A DNA stretch of 64,000 bases, taken from positions 806,001-870,000 of the forward strand of contig NZ_LR134356.1 in assembly GCF_900637195.1 (NCBI RefSeq), given 5' to 3'. The notes under the pieces were generated by a model. That model was not told where the DNA came from. It made no database searches and saw only the letters and a program-made list of their open reading frames with translations. This DNA is from Mycolicibacterium aurum. Its GTDB lineage: Bacteria; Actinomycetota; Actinomycetes; Mycobacteriales; Mycobacteriaceae. Below, one piece after another: positions 1 through 8,396 of the stretch. A program made the position numbers and the translations under genes. Numbering within the stretch: position 1 is the stretch's first letter; each line of letters opens with the position of its first letter.

Positions 1-193
1 CGTCGGCGTCGTACTGCGGGGTGGTTCGGCCGACGTAGTTGCCGTCCTCGCCGTCGGAACCGGCCCGGGAGCCGGCTACCGAAGCGTCGGGTGTGATGTC
101 CGATTCGGCCTTCTGCTGCCGAGCCACGTGGTCGTTCTTCGCTTTGTGGACGCGGCGTTCCACGGTGTCTTTGATGTCGTCGACGAGGGTCAT
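1..193 (-). CDS. Hypothetical protein, C-terminus beyond window edge
   Basis: The reverse strand opens with ATG at 193 and reads MTLVDDIKDTVERRVHK onward without a stop to the window edge, so the gene is partial. The visible 64 residues are charged, with many Asp, Glu, Lys and Arg, and have no membrane segment; they look like a soluble helical protein. The start codon overlaps the stop of the upstream membrane-protein gene by 4 bp (ATGA), which argues for translational coupling in one operon. I do not recognise the family. Confidence 0.6.
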   Translation of the reverse strand, partial: MTLVDDIKDTVERRVHKAKNDHVARQQKAESDITPDASVAGSRAGSDGEDGNYVGRTTPQYDAD

Positions 194-753
194 CCGCCCA
201 CCCGCCGGGCAATGGCACTGCCGACGCCGGCGATGACCTGGCTGGGCCGCTGCTGTTCGCCCTGCTGAGCGCCGAGGACGACGAGTGAGCCGGTCAGGAC
301 CGGCAGCGCCCACTGCAGGTAGCGCAGCTGCCGCTGGGCGGCGGCGACGTCGTCGGGAGTCGACGCGGCGGGCTCGGTGGCCCCTTCGACCGCGTGTCCC
401 TCACCCTGGGCGGTCTTGGCGCCGAGCACGCCGCTGTACACAGTGGCACCCAGCGCTGCCCCGGTGAGCACGATCTTCGCGACGGTGTTCGACCGGACGC
501 CGGCCTGGTGTGTGGCCCGACCGCGGTTGGCGAGGAGGATGCCGGCACCTCCGACGAGGTGCGCTCCGATCGCGGCCGCGCTGACCGGTGACCACCTGCC
601 CCACCCTGCGGCGGCGACCTTGGCGCGATCGCGGGGATCGTCCACGGAAGCAGCGGCACCGTTGACGCCGACCGCTCCCATCAGCGACCCGCCGAACCAT
701 GCGGCAGCGCCGAGGTCGTGCAGGGAACGGACGACTGTATTGCGTGAGTTCAT
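190..753 (-). CDS. Conserved membrane protein of unknown function
   Basis: Predicted 187-residue protein. I chose the ATG at 753 (MNSRNTVVRSLHD) over upstream in-frame starts because a good ribosome-binding site, GAAGGA, lies a few bases upstream. The sequence shows about four hydrophobic segments: around residues 15-35 (WFGGSLMGAVGVNG), 60-80, 93-115 and 150-168, with a Gln/Arg-rich C-terminus. It looks like an inner-membrane protein. It is the first gene of a short operon with the partial gene downstream (4-bp overlap). No catalytic motif is visible, and the function is unknown. Confidence 0.65.
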   Translation of the reverse strand: MNSRNTVVRSLHDLGAAAWFGGSLMGAVGVNGAAASVDDPRDRAKVAAAGWGRWSPVSAAAIGAHLVGGAGILLANRGRATHQAGVRSNTVAKIVLTGAALGATVYSGVLGAKTAQGEGHAVEGATEPAASTPDDVAAAQRQLRYLQWALPVLTGSLVVLGAQQGEQQRPSQVIAGVGSAIARRVGG

Positions 754-1011
754 GAAATTCCTTCGAGTTGGCATGCACGCGCGCAAATCCCGGTGGTCTG
801 ATTGAGCACCGGGGGCACCTGGACTAGAGGCCACGCCGGGCACGCCTTCGAGGGATACACCGCGTCGGACGCGCTAAACACCCCTGCGCATTACGGTGTG
901 CCGGGTCGCGGTGTGCTTGGTCTCAGCACGCCGTCCCGGTCGGCAGGGAATACCCGGGCGGGCCACCGAGGTATCTATCGGGTGACCCGTACACGCGACC
1001 AGGGAGCAGCC

Positions 1012-1434
1012 ATGGACAAAGCAGCATTCGACGACATGAATCGCAAGGTGATCGACGAGTTCCGCGCCAATGGGGGCAAGGCCGGCGGCATCTTCGAAGG
1101 CAAGCCGCTGGTGCTCGTGCATCACATCGGTGCGAAGTCGGGCACCGAGCGCATCGCACCATTGGTGGCGTTGATCGACGACGGACACGTCTACATCTTC
1201 GCGAGCAAGGGCGGCGCGGACACCAACCCCGACTGGTACCGCAACCTCACCGCCAACCCGAGCATCACCGTCGAGTTGGGCACCGAGACGTACACGGCGA
1301 CGGCGCGGGAGCTGACGGGCTCCGAGCGCGACGAGATCTACGCCAAGCAGGTCGCGGCCGAACCGCAGTTCGGCGACTACCAGGAGAAGACCAGCCGCGT
1401 GATCCCAGTGTTCGAGTTGGTACGGGAGGGCTGA
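1012..1434 (+). CDS. DUF385/Ddn-family deazaflavin-dependent nitroreductase-like protein
   Basis: Predicted 140-residue protein, the usual length of the small F420-binding split-beta-barrel proteins related to M. tuberculosis Ddn. Visible family features are the GAKSG segment near residues 44-48, followed by PLVALIDDG, a FASKGG motif and the NPDWYRNLTANP stretch that in the family helps bind the deazaflavin cofactor. The ATG at 1012 is preceded by AGGGAG. Family knowledge suggests an F420H2-dependent reductase acting on quinones, nitro compounds or lipids; the substrate cannot be deduced. A second, more distant relative lies at 22896-23378. Confidence 0.85.
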   Translation: MDKAAFDDMNRKVIDEFRANGGKAGGIFEGKPLVLVHHIGAKSGTERIAPLVALIDDGHVYIFASKGGADTNPDWYRNLTANPSITVELGTETYTATARELTGSERDEIYAKQVAAEPQFGDYQEKTSRVIPVFELVREG

Positions 1435-1444
1435 CCTCCCGACC

Positions 1445-3298
1445 TCAGAGCAGCGTCGCCGCCGGCGGCGGACCCGTCGGCGAGATGCGGATCAGCGCAC
1501 CGGGTGAGTAGGTCAGCTGATACAGGTTCCCGTCGGGTCCGTTGGCCAGCACGACGGTCGCGCCGCCGTTCGGGTCGAACGTCTGCACGTTGCCGCACGT
1601 GGCGTAGTCGGGCGTGCACGTCAGCACCTTGATCCAGCCCTGGACGGTGTCGGCGATGAAGACCTTGTCGAGGTAGACGGTCACCGACGTGATGGCGGCG
1701 CCCCCATTTCGCGCATAGGTGTAGATCGGATCGGTCTTGCCCGCGCACGAGCTGGTGCACAGCCCCTCCGAGCTGGGCCAGCCGTAATTGGCGCCCGCGG
1801 TCACCTTGTTGACCTCTTCGAAGGCCGCGTTGCCCACGTCGGCCACCAGCAGCTGGCCGGTGGGGGTGAACGTCAGCCGGAAGGGGTTGCGCAGACCGTA
1901 GGCGTAGATGTGCGTGCGCGCACCGTTGATCAGCGGGTTGTCGGTGGGAACGGAGCCGTCGGTGTTGAGCCGCAGGATCTTGCCGTGGATGTTGGTCAGG
2001 TTCTGCGCGTTGGCTCCGCTGGCGTTGTCGCCGACGCCCCAGTACAGCTTACCGTCGGGGCCGAATCCGAGCGCGCCGCCGTGGTGGTTGGGTGCCGCGT
2101 CGAGCGTCGACTGGATCAGAACCTGGTCGAGTGTCGCCGTGTTGCCCGTCATCGTCAAGCGCGACAACGTGTTTCGAGTGGTCGAGGCGGCGATGTAGGA
2201 CACGTAGATACGGCCGTTGGTGGCGAAGGCCGGATCGATGGCCAGCCCGCTGATTCCTCGCTCGGTCTCGGTCCGCACCGCCAGGGTGATGGCGGGTTGC
2301 GCGAGCAGTGTGCCGTTCTGCACGACGCGGATCGCGCCGCCCTTCTCGGCGACGAGGATGCGGCCGTCGGGCAGGAAGCGGAAGTCGACCGGAGAATTCA
2401 GGCCGGAGACGACGGTCGCGCGGTCGAATCCGATGAACACGGTCTCGGTGGTGCGATGCCCGCTGGAACCGAGCAGTCCGAACGTGAACAGATTGAGCAG
2501 GCCGGCGGCGCCGTGCACGTGGAATCCGCTGCTGGCGTCGCTGACGGTGACCTGGAAGGTGTCCTGTCCGGCGTAGGTGGCGCCCGGGGTGTAGACGAAG
2601 TTGCCCGTCCCGTCGATGGCGACCGTTCCGTGCGCGGGGCGGGTCGCGGTGTAGGTCAGTCGCGTCGAATCCGGATCCTCCGGGTGCAGGTTGCCCACCA
2701 CCTGGCCCTCGATGACCGTGTTCTCGGCCGGATTGTGGTTCAGCGTCGGGGACTTGTTCGAGAAGAGCTTCTCGAAGAAGCTGGGTTCGTCTGGTTCGGC
2801 AGCGGCCAGCGCCTGCGTCGTCTCGGTGGAATCCGCCGTCTCCGGGGCGTCGGCCGGGACGTCGACATCCTCGGCAGATGGCGAATCATCTTCGGCGGCA
2901 ACCTCATCGGCGTCATCGACGGCGGCTTCGTCGTCGGACTGATCCGCGGAGTCCGCATCGTCGGCGTCGGTGTCAGACGCGTCGGTGTCGTTTGAGTCCT
3001 CGGAATCGTCGGAGCCCTCGGAGGTCGATGAGGACGCCGTCTCCGACGCAGTCCCCGACCGTGTCTTCGTCGATGTCGATGTCGATGTTGACGTCGATGT
3101 TCCGCCGTCTGACGAAGAGGCCGACGAACTCGCCGCTGTCGAACCCGAGTCGGTGGTGTCCGCCGACGCGACCGCCGTGCCGGTCAGCACCGCGGCCCCG
3201 ATGCCGAGAGCAAACGCCAAACCGCCTACCCGACCGACGTACCGGGCGTAGTCACCCGATCGCCGATCCGTACGCGCGCCTGCAGATGATTCCCCCAT
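1445..3298 (-). CDS. Secreted PQQ-dependent sugar dehydrogenase (GSDH fold) with N-terminal low-complexity and cadherin-like region
   Basis: Predicted 617-residue exported protein. The ATG at 3298 follows a near-perfect AAGGAGG site. Residues about 17-47 form a signal/anchor (YVGRVGGLAFALGIGAAV then Ala-Asp cleavage-like end) also present in the protein at 34817. A Ser/Thr- and then Asp/Glu-rich low-complexity region covers about 48-170. A bacterial Ig/cadherin-like repeat (ENTVIEGQVVGNL, ending DTFQVTVSD) spans about 190-255. The C-terminal half is a glucose/sorbosone dehydrogenase beta-propeller with landmarks NHHGGALGFGPDGKLYWGVG and RNPFRLTFTPTGQLLVADVG. Family members oxidise aldose sugars or sugar alcohols using PQQ outside the membrane. 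It is divergent from the PE-PPE gene. The substrate is not inferable. Confidence 0.85.
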   Translation of the reverse strand: MGESSAGARTDRRSGDYARYVGRVGGLAFALGIGAAVLTGTAVASADTTDSGSTAASSSASSSDGGTSTSTSTSTSTKTRSGTASETASSSTSEGSDDSEDSNDTDASDTDADDADSADQSDDEAAVDDADEVAAEDDSPSAEDVDVPADAPETADSTETTQALAAAEPDEPSFFEKLFSNKSPTLNHNPAENTVIEGQVVGNLHPEDPDSTRLTYTATRPAHGTVAIDGTGNFVYTPGATYAGQDTFQVTVSDASSGFHVHGAAGLLNLFTFGLLGSSGHRTTETVFIGFDRATVVSGLNSPVDFRFLPDGRILVAEKGGAIRVVQNGTLLAQPAITLAVRTETERGISGLAIDPAFATNGRIYVSYIAASTTRNTLSRLTMTGNTATLDQVLIQSTLDAAPNHHGGALGFGPDGKLYWGVGDNASGANAQNLTNIHGKILRLNTDGSVPTDNPLINGARTHIYAYGLRNPFRLTFTPTGQLLVADVGNAAFEEVNKVTAGANYGWPSSEGLCTSSCAGKTDPIYTYARNGGAAITSVTVYLDKVFIADTVQGWIKVLTCTPDYATCGNVQTFDPNGGATVVLANGPDGNLYQLTYSPGALIRISPTGPPPAATLL

Positions 3299-3695
3299 GT
3301 CGCCTCCTTGCGAACTGGACACCGCGCGGCGCGCACCTGGAAGCGAGCCGGCTCATTGTCCGTAACAGGCAAACTGTATTTTCCGGGCCCACCGATGATC
3401 GGGTTTTCGCCCAGACAGGTCAGAAATCTGTCACAGGTGCACGCCTCGGTGATTCGTAGAGCTAGCTATTATGCCGCCGCCGAGGGACATTCAACTGGCC
3501 AATTTGCCGCATGAGCCGGTGCTCCGCTCTGTCGCGCCGACCAGCCGCAGACTTTGATCTTGATAATGCGCACGGTGTTTGCCACAGGCAAAACAAAGTC
3601 TCGAAAAGCCTGATTCCAGCAAATTGCGCGTCATACACTCGCACTGGCTCGCCGGGTCGCGTCCACGACGGCCCGGGGCGGCAAGGGGGAGTGGC
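3299..3695. promoter_or_regulatory. Divergent intergenic region with inverted repeat
   Basis: This 397-bp gap separates two exported-protein genes read outwards and is visibly AT-richer than its surroundings. It holds both ribosome-binding sites (AAGGAGG for the left gene, AAGGGGGAG for the right). A perfect inverted repeat TTTGCC-ACA-GGCAAA lies at 3578-3592, and its half-site ACAGGCAAA recurs at 3365-3373. These repeated halves could be a regulator site serving both promoters. No small gene with a convincing start was found. Confidence 0.4.
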
Positions 3696-5078
3696 ATGGG
3701 TAAGCGTCAGATCACCGCGGGCGGCACGCATCGAGCGATGCGATCGCCGCGGACAGCCAGCGAACGTCCTCGGGGCGCGAAGCGCATCAAGGCGGTGATG
3801 TCCGCGGTCGGCGTCGCGGGGGTGGCCGTGGCCGGGGCCGCCGTGATCGGCGCCGCGCCGACCCTGTCGGCGGGTCCGCAGTTGATGGCGTCCCTGCACT
3901 ACCTGCGCGGCACGAACATCGGGTTCACCCCGACCGAACAGCAGTTTCTGGATTTCATCGACGTCGTCGTCGACGGCGCCGACGTCGTGCCGCCCGACGA
4001 GCCGTACGAGAAGGTGCCCTACAACGCCGGTTTCGGACCGTTCTCGCACGGCGGCTTCCGCGACCTGACATACAACAAGTCCGTGGCCCAGGGCGTGGAG
4101 CTGCTGGCCGCGCAGCAACCGGCCGCCGGCGACGTCATCTTCGGTTACTCCCAGGGTGCCGTGGCCGCCTCCCTGTACAAGGCGACCCATACCGGCAACA
4201 CCTACCTTCTGGTGGGCAACGCGAGCCGCGCCAACGGCGGTGTGATGCAGCGGTTCCGGGGCGCGACGATTCCGTTCGTCGACGTTACCTTCACCGGCGC
4301 GACACCGAACAACGGCGTCGACGGCGGTCCGGGAGATCTGACGATCGATGTGGTCGGTCAGTACGACGGCTGGTCCGACTTCCCCAGATATCTGTGGAAT
4401 CCGGTCGCGATCGCGAACGCGTTCATGGGGATCCTGCTGGTGCACGGTAACGCGCAGACCGAACTCACCGCGGCGGAGCTGGAGCAGGCCCGGGCCTCGG
4501 GCGATCCGGATTACTACCAGTACCACGCAGGTTCGAACACCCACTACTACGTGATCAAGACTTATCCCATCCCGCTGCTGATGCCGCTGGATCCGTTCCT
4601 GCCCGACTCGGTCATCGCCGCGCTGGACGCACCGCTGCGTGCGTTCATCGAAACAGCCTACGATCGAACCGATTACAGCACCCCGGCCCGCGCGAGCCTG
4701 TTCAAGCCGCTCAACCCGGTCCGGGCTGACATGCCGACCGCCCAGGCTGCCGTCGAGCCGGAAGCCGAGAGCGGCGCAGCCGCACCCGATGACGAACCGC
4801 AGCGCACCGAGCAGCGCCGCGCCGGCAAGTCACGCGGCTACGACGACGGTACGGAGTCGGCGGATCTGGAAGTCGCGGAGGATGATCCGGAGTCGGTGGA
4901 TCCGTCTGATACTCGGGAGGGCACGTCGGCAGACGATGAACCCGCCGCCGAGATTGCCGACGCCGACGCCGACGCCGACGACGCGGCCGACGCCGACGAG
5001 GCGGGTGGGTCTGATCCGGCCACCGACACCGACACCGACACCGACGCCGGGGGCGAGGCCGAAAACGAATCCGCCTAG
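3696..5078 (+). CDS. PE-PPE-domain serine hydrolase with acidic repeat tail
   Basis: Predicted 460-residue protein; the ATG at 3696 follows AAGGGGGAG. A basic N-terminus and a hydrophobic segment at about 33-58 suggest membrane anchoring or secretion. The PE-PPE domain (alpha/beta-hydrolase fold) runs from about 60 to 340, with the nucleophile elbow GYSQG at 150-154 (Ser152). There is no PE or PPE domain in front, so this is the stand-alone hydrolase form. After about residue 370 the protein becomes a disordered acidic tail ending in Asp-Ala and Thr-Asp dipeptide runs encoded by hexanucleotide repeats (about 4968-5048). Family members are esterases or lipases of the cell envelope; the substrate is unknown. 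Confidence 0.85.
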   Translation: MGKRQITAGGTHRAMRSPRTASERPRGAKRIKAVMSAVGVAGVAVAGAAVIGAAPTLSAGPQLMASLHYLRGTNIGFTPTEQQFLDFIDVVVDGADVVPPDEPYEKVPYNAGFGPFSHGGFRDLTYNKSVAQGVELLAAQQPAAGDVIFGYSQGAVAASLYKATHTGNTYLLVGNASRANGGVMQRFRGATIPFVDVTFTGATPNNGVDGGPGDLTIDVVGQYDGWSDFPRYLWNPVAIANAFMGILLVHGNAQTELTAAELEQARASGDPDYYQYHAGSNTHYYVIKTYPIPLLMPLDPFLPDSVIAALDAPLRAFIETAYDRTDYSTPARASLFKPLNPVRADMPTAQAAVEPEAESGAAAPDDEPQRTEQRRAGKSRGYDDGTESADLEVAEDDPESVDPSDTREGTSADDEPAAEIADADADADDAADADEAGGSDPATDTDTDTDAGGEAENESA

Positions 5079-5158
5079 CGGGTGACCAAGACGATCGCGA
5101 AGCAATCTCAGACGCCGCAGCGTTGCTCGTCACCGCAGGGCGCCATAGCTTTTCCTGC

Positions 5159-5902
5159 ATGACCACAGTGCTCATCACCGGCTGCTCATCGGGCTACGGA
5201 CTCGCCACCGCGCAGAGATTCCTCGACGAGGGATGGAATGTCGTTGCCACCATGCGGACTCCGCGCCAAGGCGTACTACCGGATTCAGACCGGCTGACGA
5301 TTCTCCCGCTGGACGTGACCGAGCCCGACAGCATCGCGAACGCGGTCCGGTCCAGCGGTCCGATCGACGTCCTCGTCAACAATGCCGGCATCGGGGCGGT
5401 CGGCGCGTTCGAGGCCACGCCCATGCAGACCACCCGAGAACTCTTCGACACCAACACGTTCGGCGTCATGGCCGTCACCCAGGCCGTCGTCCCGCAGATG
5501 CGGGCGCGGCGCTCGGGCGTGGTCGTCAACGTCACCTCCAGCACCACGTTGGCGGCCATGCCGCTGGCTGCGGTCTACACCGCGAGCAAGTCGGCCATCG
5601 AGGGGTTCTCCGGATCGCTGGCTTTGGAGCTGGGCTTCTTCGGGGTGCGGGTGAAGCTCGTCGAACCCGGCTACGGGCCGTCGACGGCGTTCACCAGCAA
5701 CGGCACCGAGCGCATGGCCGGGCTGATCCCGGATGACTACCTGCCGTTCGCGGCGCCCATTCTGGAAGCGTTCGGCGAGCCGGGCGCGGTGACCACCCCG
5801 GCCGACGTCGCCGACGCCGTCTACCGGGCCGCCACCGACACCTCCGACCGGCTGAGGTTCCCGGCCGGCGCCGATGCCGTGGCGCTGGCGCAGTCGACCT
5901 GA
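5159..5902 (+). CDS. Short-chain dehydrogenase/reductase (classical SDR)
   Basis: Predicted 247-residue protein, typical SDR length. The start at 5159 places the cofactor-binding TGCSSGYG motif at residues 7-14, where classical SDRs have it. NNAG is at 74-77, Ser residues at 127-128 and the catalytic YTASK at 140-144 (Tyr140, Lys144). Arg33 after the second strand suggests NADP(H) preference. It would oxidise an alcohol or reduce a ketone in the cytoplasm; the substrate is unknown. It is followed 64 bp later by an AraC regulator in the same direction, which may regulate it. Confidence 0.88.
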   Translation: MTTVLITGCSSGYGLATAQRFLDEGWNVVATMRTPRQGVLPDSDRLTILPLDVTEPDSIANAVRSSGPIDVLVNNAGIGAVGAFEATPMQTTRELFDTNTFGVMAVTQAVVPQMRARRSGVVVNVTSSTTLAAMPLAAVYTASKSAIEGFSGSLALELGFFGVRVKLVEPGYGPSTAFTSNGTERMAGLIPDDYLPFAAPILEAFGEPGAVTTPADVADAVYRAATDTSDRLRFPAGADAVALAQST

Positions 5903-5966
5903 CGGGCCTGTCCCGGGACGTCGGTCCGCCGACCCGCCGGCGCGCACCGCGCTAGCGTCTGCGGGT

Positions 5967-6914
5967 ATGGGCGACTCGGAACCGATGGAGGTCCTGATGT
6001 CGCTGCTGCGTCCCGAGGCGGTGCTGTCGAAAGTCATCACCGGCGGCGGACAGTGGAGTATCCGGAAACCCCGCTACGGGGACCCCGCTTTCTGCCTGAT
6101 GCTGGAGGGGTCCTGCCTGCTCGACGCCGACGGCCTCGATGCCGTCGAGTTGCGGCACGGCGACTTCCTGCTGCTGCCGACGACCCCCGAGTTCGTCCTG
6201 AGTGGCAGCCGCGACGTCGCGCCGGTCTTCAGCCCCCTCGACCACTCCCGCGACACCCGCCACGGCGGCGCCTCCGACCCGGTGACCATGCGCATGCTCG
6301 GCGGATACTTCCGGTTCGATCCGGCGAACGCGGCGCTACTCGTAGCCCTGCTGCCGCCGGTCATCCTGGTCCGCAGCGGACAACAGGGCGCAGTCAGGCT
6401 GAGCCGGCTCGTCGAACTCATCGCCGAGGAAGCCGACGCCGACGGTCCGTGCCGGGACGTGATCCTGCAGCGCCTCGTCGAGGTGCTGCTGATCGAAGCG
6501 ATGCGGGTCCACACCGCGGCTGAGCTGGGCAACCGGGAGAGGGGCCTGATCGCCGGGCTGGCCGATCCGGTGCTGGCTCCGGCCCTGTCCGAATTGCACG
6601 CGGATGTGGCGCGTGGCTGGACCGTCGAACATCTGGCCCGGGTGGCTGCGGTGTCCCGTGCGGTGTTCGCCCAACGCTTCACCCGCACAGTGGGGTTGCC
6701 GCCCATGCAATACCTGCTGGAGTGGCGGGTGGCGCTGGCCAAGGATCTGCTGCGGACGGAGCGTCCGGCGATCGCGCAGGTGGCCCAGCGCGTCGGCTAT
6801 CAGTCCGCGACCGCTTTCACCACCGCGTTCACCCGGGTCGCCGGGTGCTCACCCACCGAGTTCGCCCGGGCGGCCGCCGGGGATCGTGCCCAGGTCGGAT
6901 GCCCGGCGAGATGA
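5967..6914 (+). CDS. AraC-family transcriptional regulator with cupin sensor domain
   Basis: Predicted 315-residue regulator. Residues about 15-195 form a cupin-like sensor domain of the AraC-binding (Cupin_6) type, with the QWSIRKPRYGDPAFCLMLEG stretch seen in this subfamily. Residues about 215-308 form the double helix-turn-helix: VEHLARVAAVSRAVFAQRF for the first helix pair and IAQVAQRVGYQSATAFTTAF for the second. The ATG at 5967 gives the usual family length. Genes of this type commonly sit next to an SDR whose expression they control, as here, but the effector is unknown. Confidence 0.85.
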   Translation: MGDSEPMEVLMSLLRPEAVLSKVITGGGQWSIRKPRYGDPAFCLMLEGSCLLDADGLDAVELRHGDFLLLPTTPEFVLSGSRDVAPVFSPLDHSRDTRHGGASDPVTMRMLGGYFRFDPANAALLVALLPPVILVRSGQQGAVRLSRLVELIAEEADADGPCRDVILQRLVEVLLIEAMRVHTAAELGNRERGLIAGLADPVLAPALSELHADVARGWTVEHLARVAAVSRAVFAQRFTRTVGLPPMQYLLEWRVALAKDLLRTERPAIAQVAQRVGYQSATAFTTAFTRVAGCSPTEFARAAAGDRAQVGCPAR

Positions 6915-6953
6915 GATGTTCGTCCGACGCCGCGCGAGGGTAAAAAGGCGGTC

Positions 6954-7112
6954 ATGACCGAATGCCGCAGGTGCGGCGCCGAACGGCCATCGTGGCTGGG
7001 TGAACCCCATCGGTGCGTCGGCGACGCCAACCTCTCCTGGCTCACGTTCCACCAGATGACAGCGCCTGCGGCCATGGCCTGGCGGCGTCGCCTGCTCGAC
7101 GGACCGTCCTGA
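6954..7112 (+). CDS. Small Cys-containing hypothetical protein
   Basis: A 52-codon reading frame (MTECRRCGAERPSWLG...) starts at an ATG preceded by AAAAAGGCGG. It has a CxxC pair at residues 4-7, then HRC at about 20-22, which hints at a partial zinc or metal site; the rest is rich in Trp, Ala and Arg. It fills the gap between the AraC gene and the DUF7159-type gene and uses codons like its neighbours. The family is not recognised; the coding call rests on the start signal and codon use only. Confidence 0.45.
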   Translation: MTECRRCGAERPSWLGEPHRCVGDANLSWLTFHQMTAPAAMAWRRRLLDGPS

Positions 7113-7192
7113 CCTGGTCGACGGCCGGCTGTGCTGTCGCGGTCGGTCGCGGTAGTGTCGAGGGCTAGTCGCAGGGAGATTGGTAGCGGTAA

Positions 7193-8377
7193 ATGGACCT
7201 TGTACTCGGTTTGTCGATGACGTCGTCATCGGTGCGCTGGGTCCTCGTCGACGGCGTGACCGGCGAGGAGAGTTCCACTGTCGACCGCGGCGCCCTGCCG
7301 GTTCACGACGGTGTCGACGTCGAAGCCCTGCTGGACGCCGTGCTGGCTCGGTCCGCCCCCCGCACCGTGGACGCCATCGGGCTCACCTGGACCACCGAGG
7401 CGGAGCGGACCGCCAACTCCGTATGGCAGGCGCTGACCGACCGCGGCGTCGAGAACGTCATCGCCGTCTCCGACGTGGAGGCCGCCGAGGCGTTGGCCTG
7501 CGGTATCGCCGACATCGCCGGGTGTGACCGGCTCGTGGTCTGCATCGCGGAGACCGGTACGTCGGTCATCGCGGCCGTCACCTCGGACGGGGTGACCTCC
7601 GATCGGGTGGCTCCCGACGCGCTCGCCGATGTCGAGGGCTTCGCCCCTGATGCGGTCTTCGTGCTGGGTTCCGGGGATGTCGCAGCCGTGGTGTCCGAAT
7701 TGGAGCAGCGCCTGCAGGTGCCGGTGGTCTCGGCCACCGACGCCGACCTGGCACTGGCCCGGGGAGCCGCGCTGGCGTCCGCGTTCGCGGTGTCCCTGCT
7801 GGACGCGCAGGCCGCGCCGGTGCGGCGTTCACTCTCGCCGACGGCGACGCTGGCGTCCGTCCTGGCCGCCGCGGTCGTGACGTTCGTGGTGTCGCTCTCG
7901 GTCGCCCTGGGCATGACCCTGACCCCGGACGCCCCCGCACCGCAAATGGCGCGGTCGGTGACCGAACCCGCCCCCGAACCTGTCGCGACTCCGACGCCCG
8001 TCAAGGCCGCCCCGCCGGAGACGTCCAAGGTCGCACCCCCGCCGGCCCCGCCGAGGGCCGAGCCCGTCGCCAACGAGATACCGGCACCCCAGGCCGTCGA
8101 GATGCCGATGCCGGAGGCGCCGCCGGTCTACGACGAGCCGCTCGCACCGGCGCCGGCGCTGCCGCCCGCGCCGGAGTACGTGCCACCGCCACCTCCGGCC
8201 AACTATCTGCCGCCTGCCCCCGCGGCACCGGCTTACGTGCCGCCGCCGGCCTACGTTCCCCCGGCCCAGGTGCCCGCCGCGGTGCCGCAGATCCCGCAGC
8301 AGCCGCGGCTGCGCGACCGCATCATCGAGCGCATCCCGATCATCAACCGGTTCCACGAGCCCGAATACGGCCAGTGA
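7193..8377 (+). CDS. DUF7159-type mycobacterial membrane protein with Pro-rich tail
   Basis: Predicted 394-residue protein. The N-terminal region (about 1-205, beginning MDLVLGLSMTSSSVRWVLVD) resembles the ASKHA-like N-terminal domain of a mycobacteria-restricted family. A single membrane segment lies at about 222-245 (VLAAAVVTFVVSLSVALGM). The region after it is a long Pro/Ala-rich, probably extracytoplasmic linker with VPPP and YVPP repeats, ending in a basic stretch (LRDRIIERIPIINRF). The topology is cytoplasmic head, one membrane crossing and external Pro-rich tail. The function is unknown; the family name is from memory and should be treated as probable. Confidence 0.7.
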   Translation: MDLVLGLSMTSSSVRWVLVDGVTGEESSTVDRGALPVHDGVDVEALLDAVLARSAPRTVDAIGLTWTTEAERTANSVWQALTDRGVENVIAVSDVEAAEALACGIADIAGCDRLVVCIAETGTSVIAAVTSDGVTSDRVAPDALADVEGFAPDAVFVLGSGDVAAVVSELEQRLQVPVVSATDADLALARGAALASAFAVSLLDAQAAPVRRSLSPTATLASVLAAAVVTFVVSLSVALGMTLTPDAPAPQMARSVTEPAPEPVATPTPVKAAPPETSKVAPPPAPPRAEPVANEIPAPQAVEMPMPEAPPVYDEPLAPAPALPPAPEYVPPPPPANYLPPAPAAPAYVPPPAYVPPAQVPAAVPQIPQQPRLRDRIIERIPIINRFHEPEYGQ

Positions 8378-8396
8378 CGATCCGCAACTGCGGACG

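Noticed and set aside
2878..3459. Long open frame opposite the sugar dehydrogenase
   Set aside because: It is the antisense of a low-complexity Ser/Asp region, very rich in Arg, with no start signal; typical high-GC shadow.
4968..5048. CRISPR-like short tandem repeats
   Set aside because: They are 6-bp units inside a coding frame with no spacers; they encode dipeptide runs.
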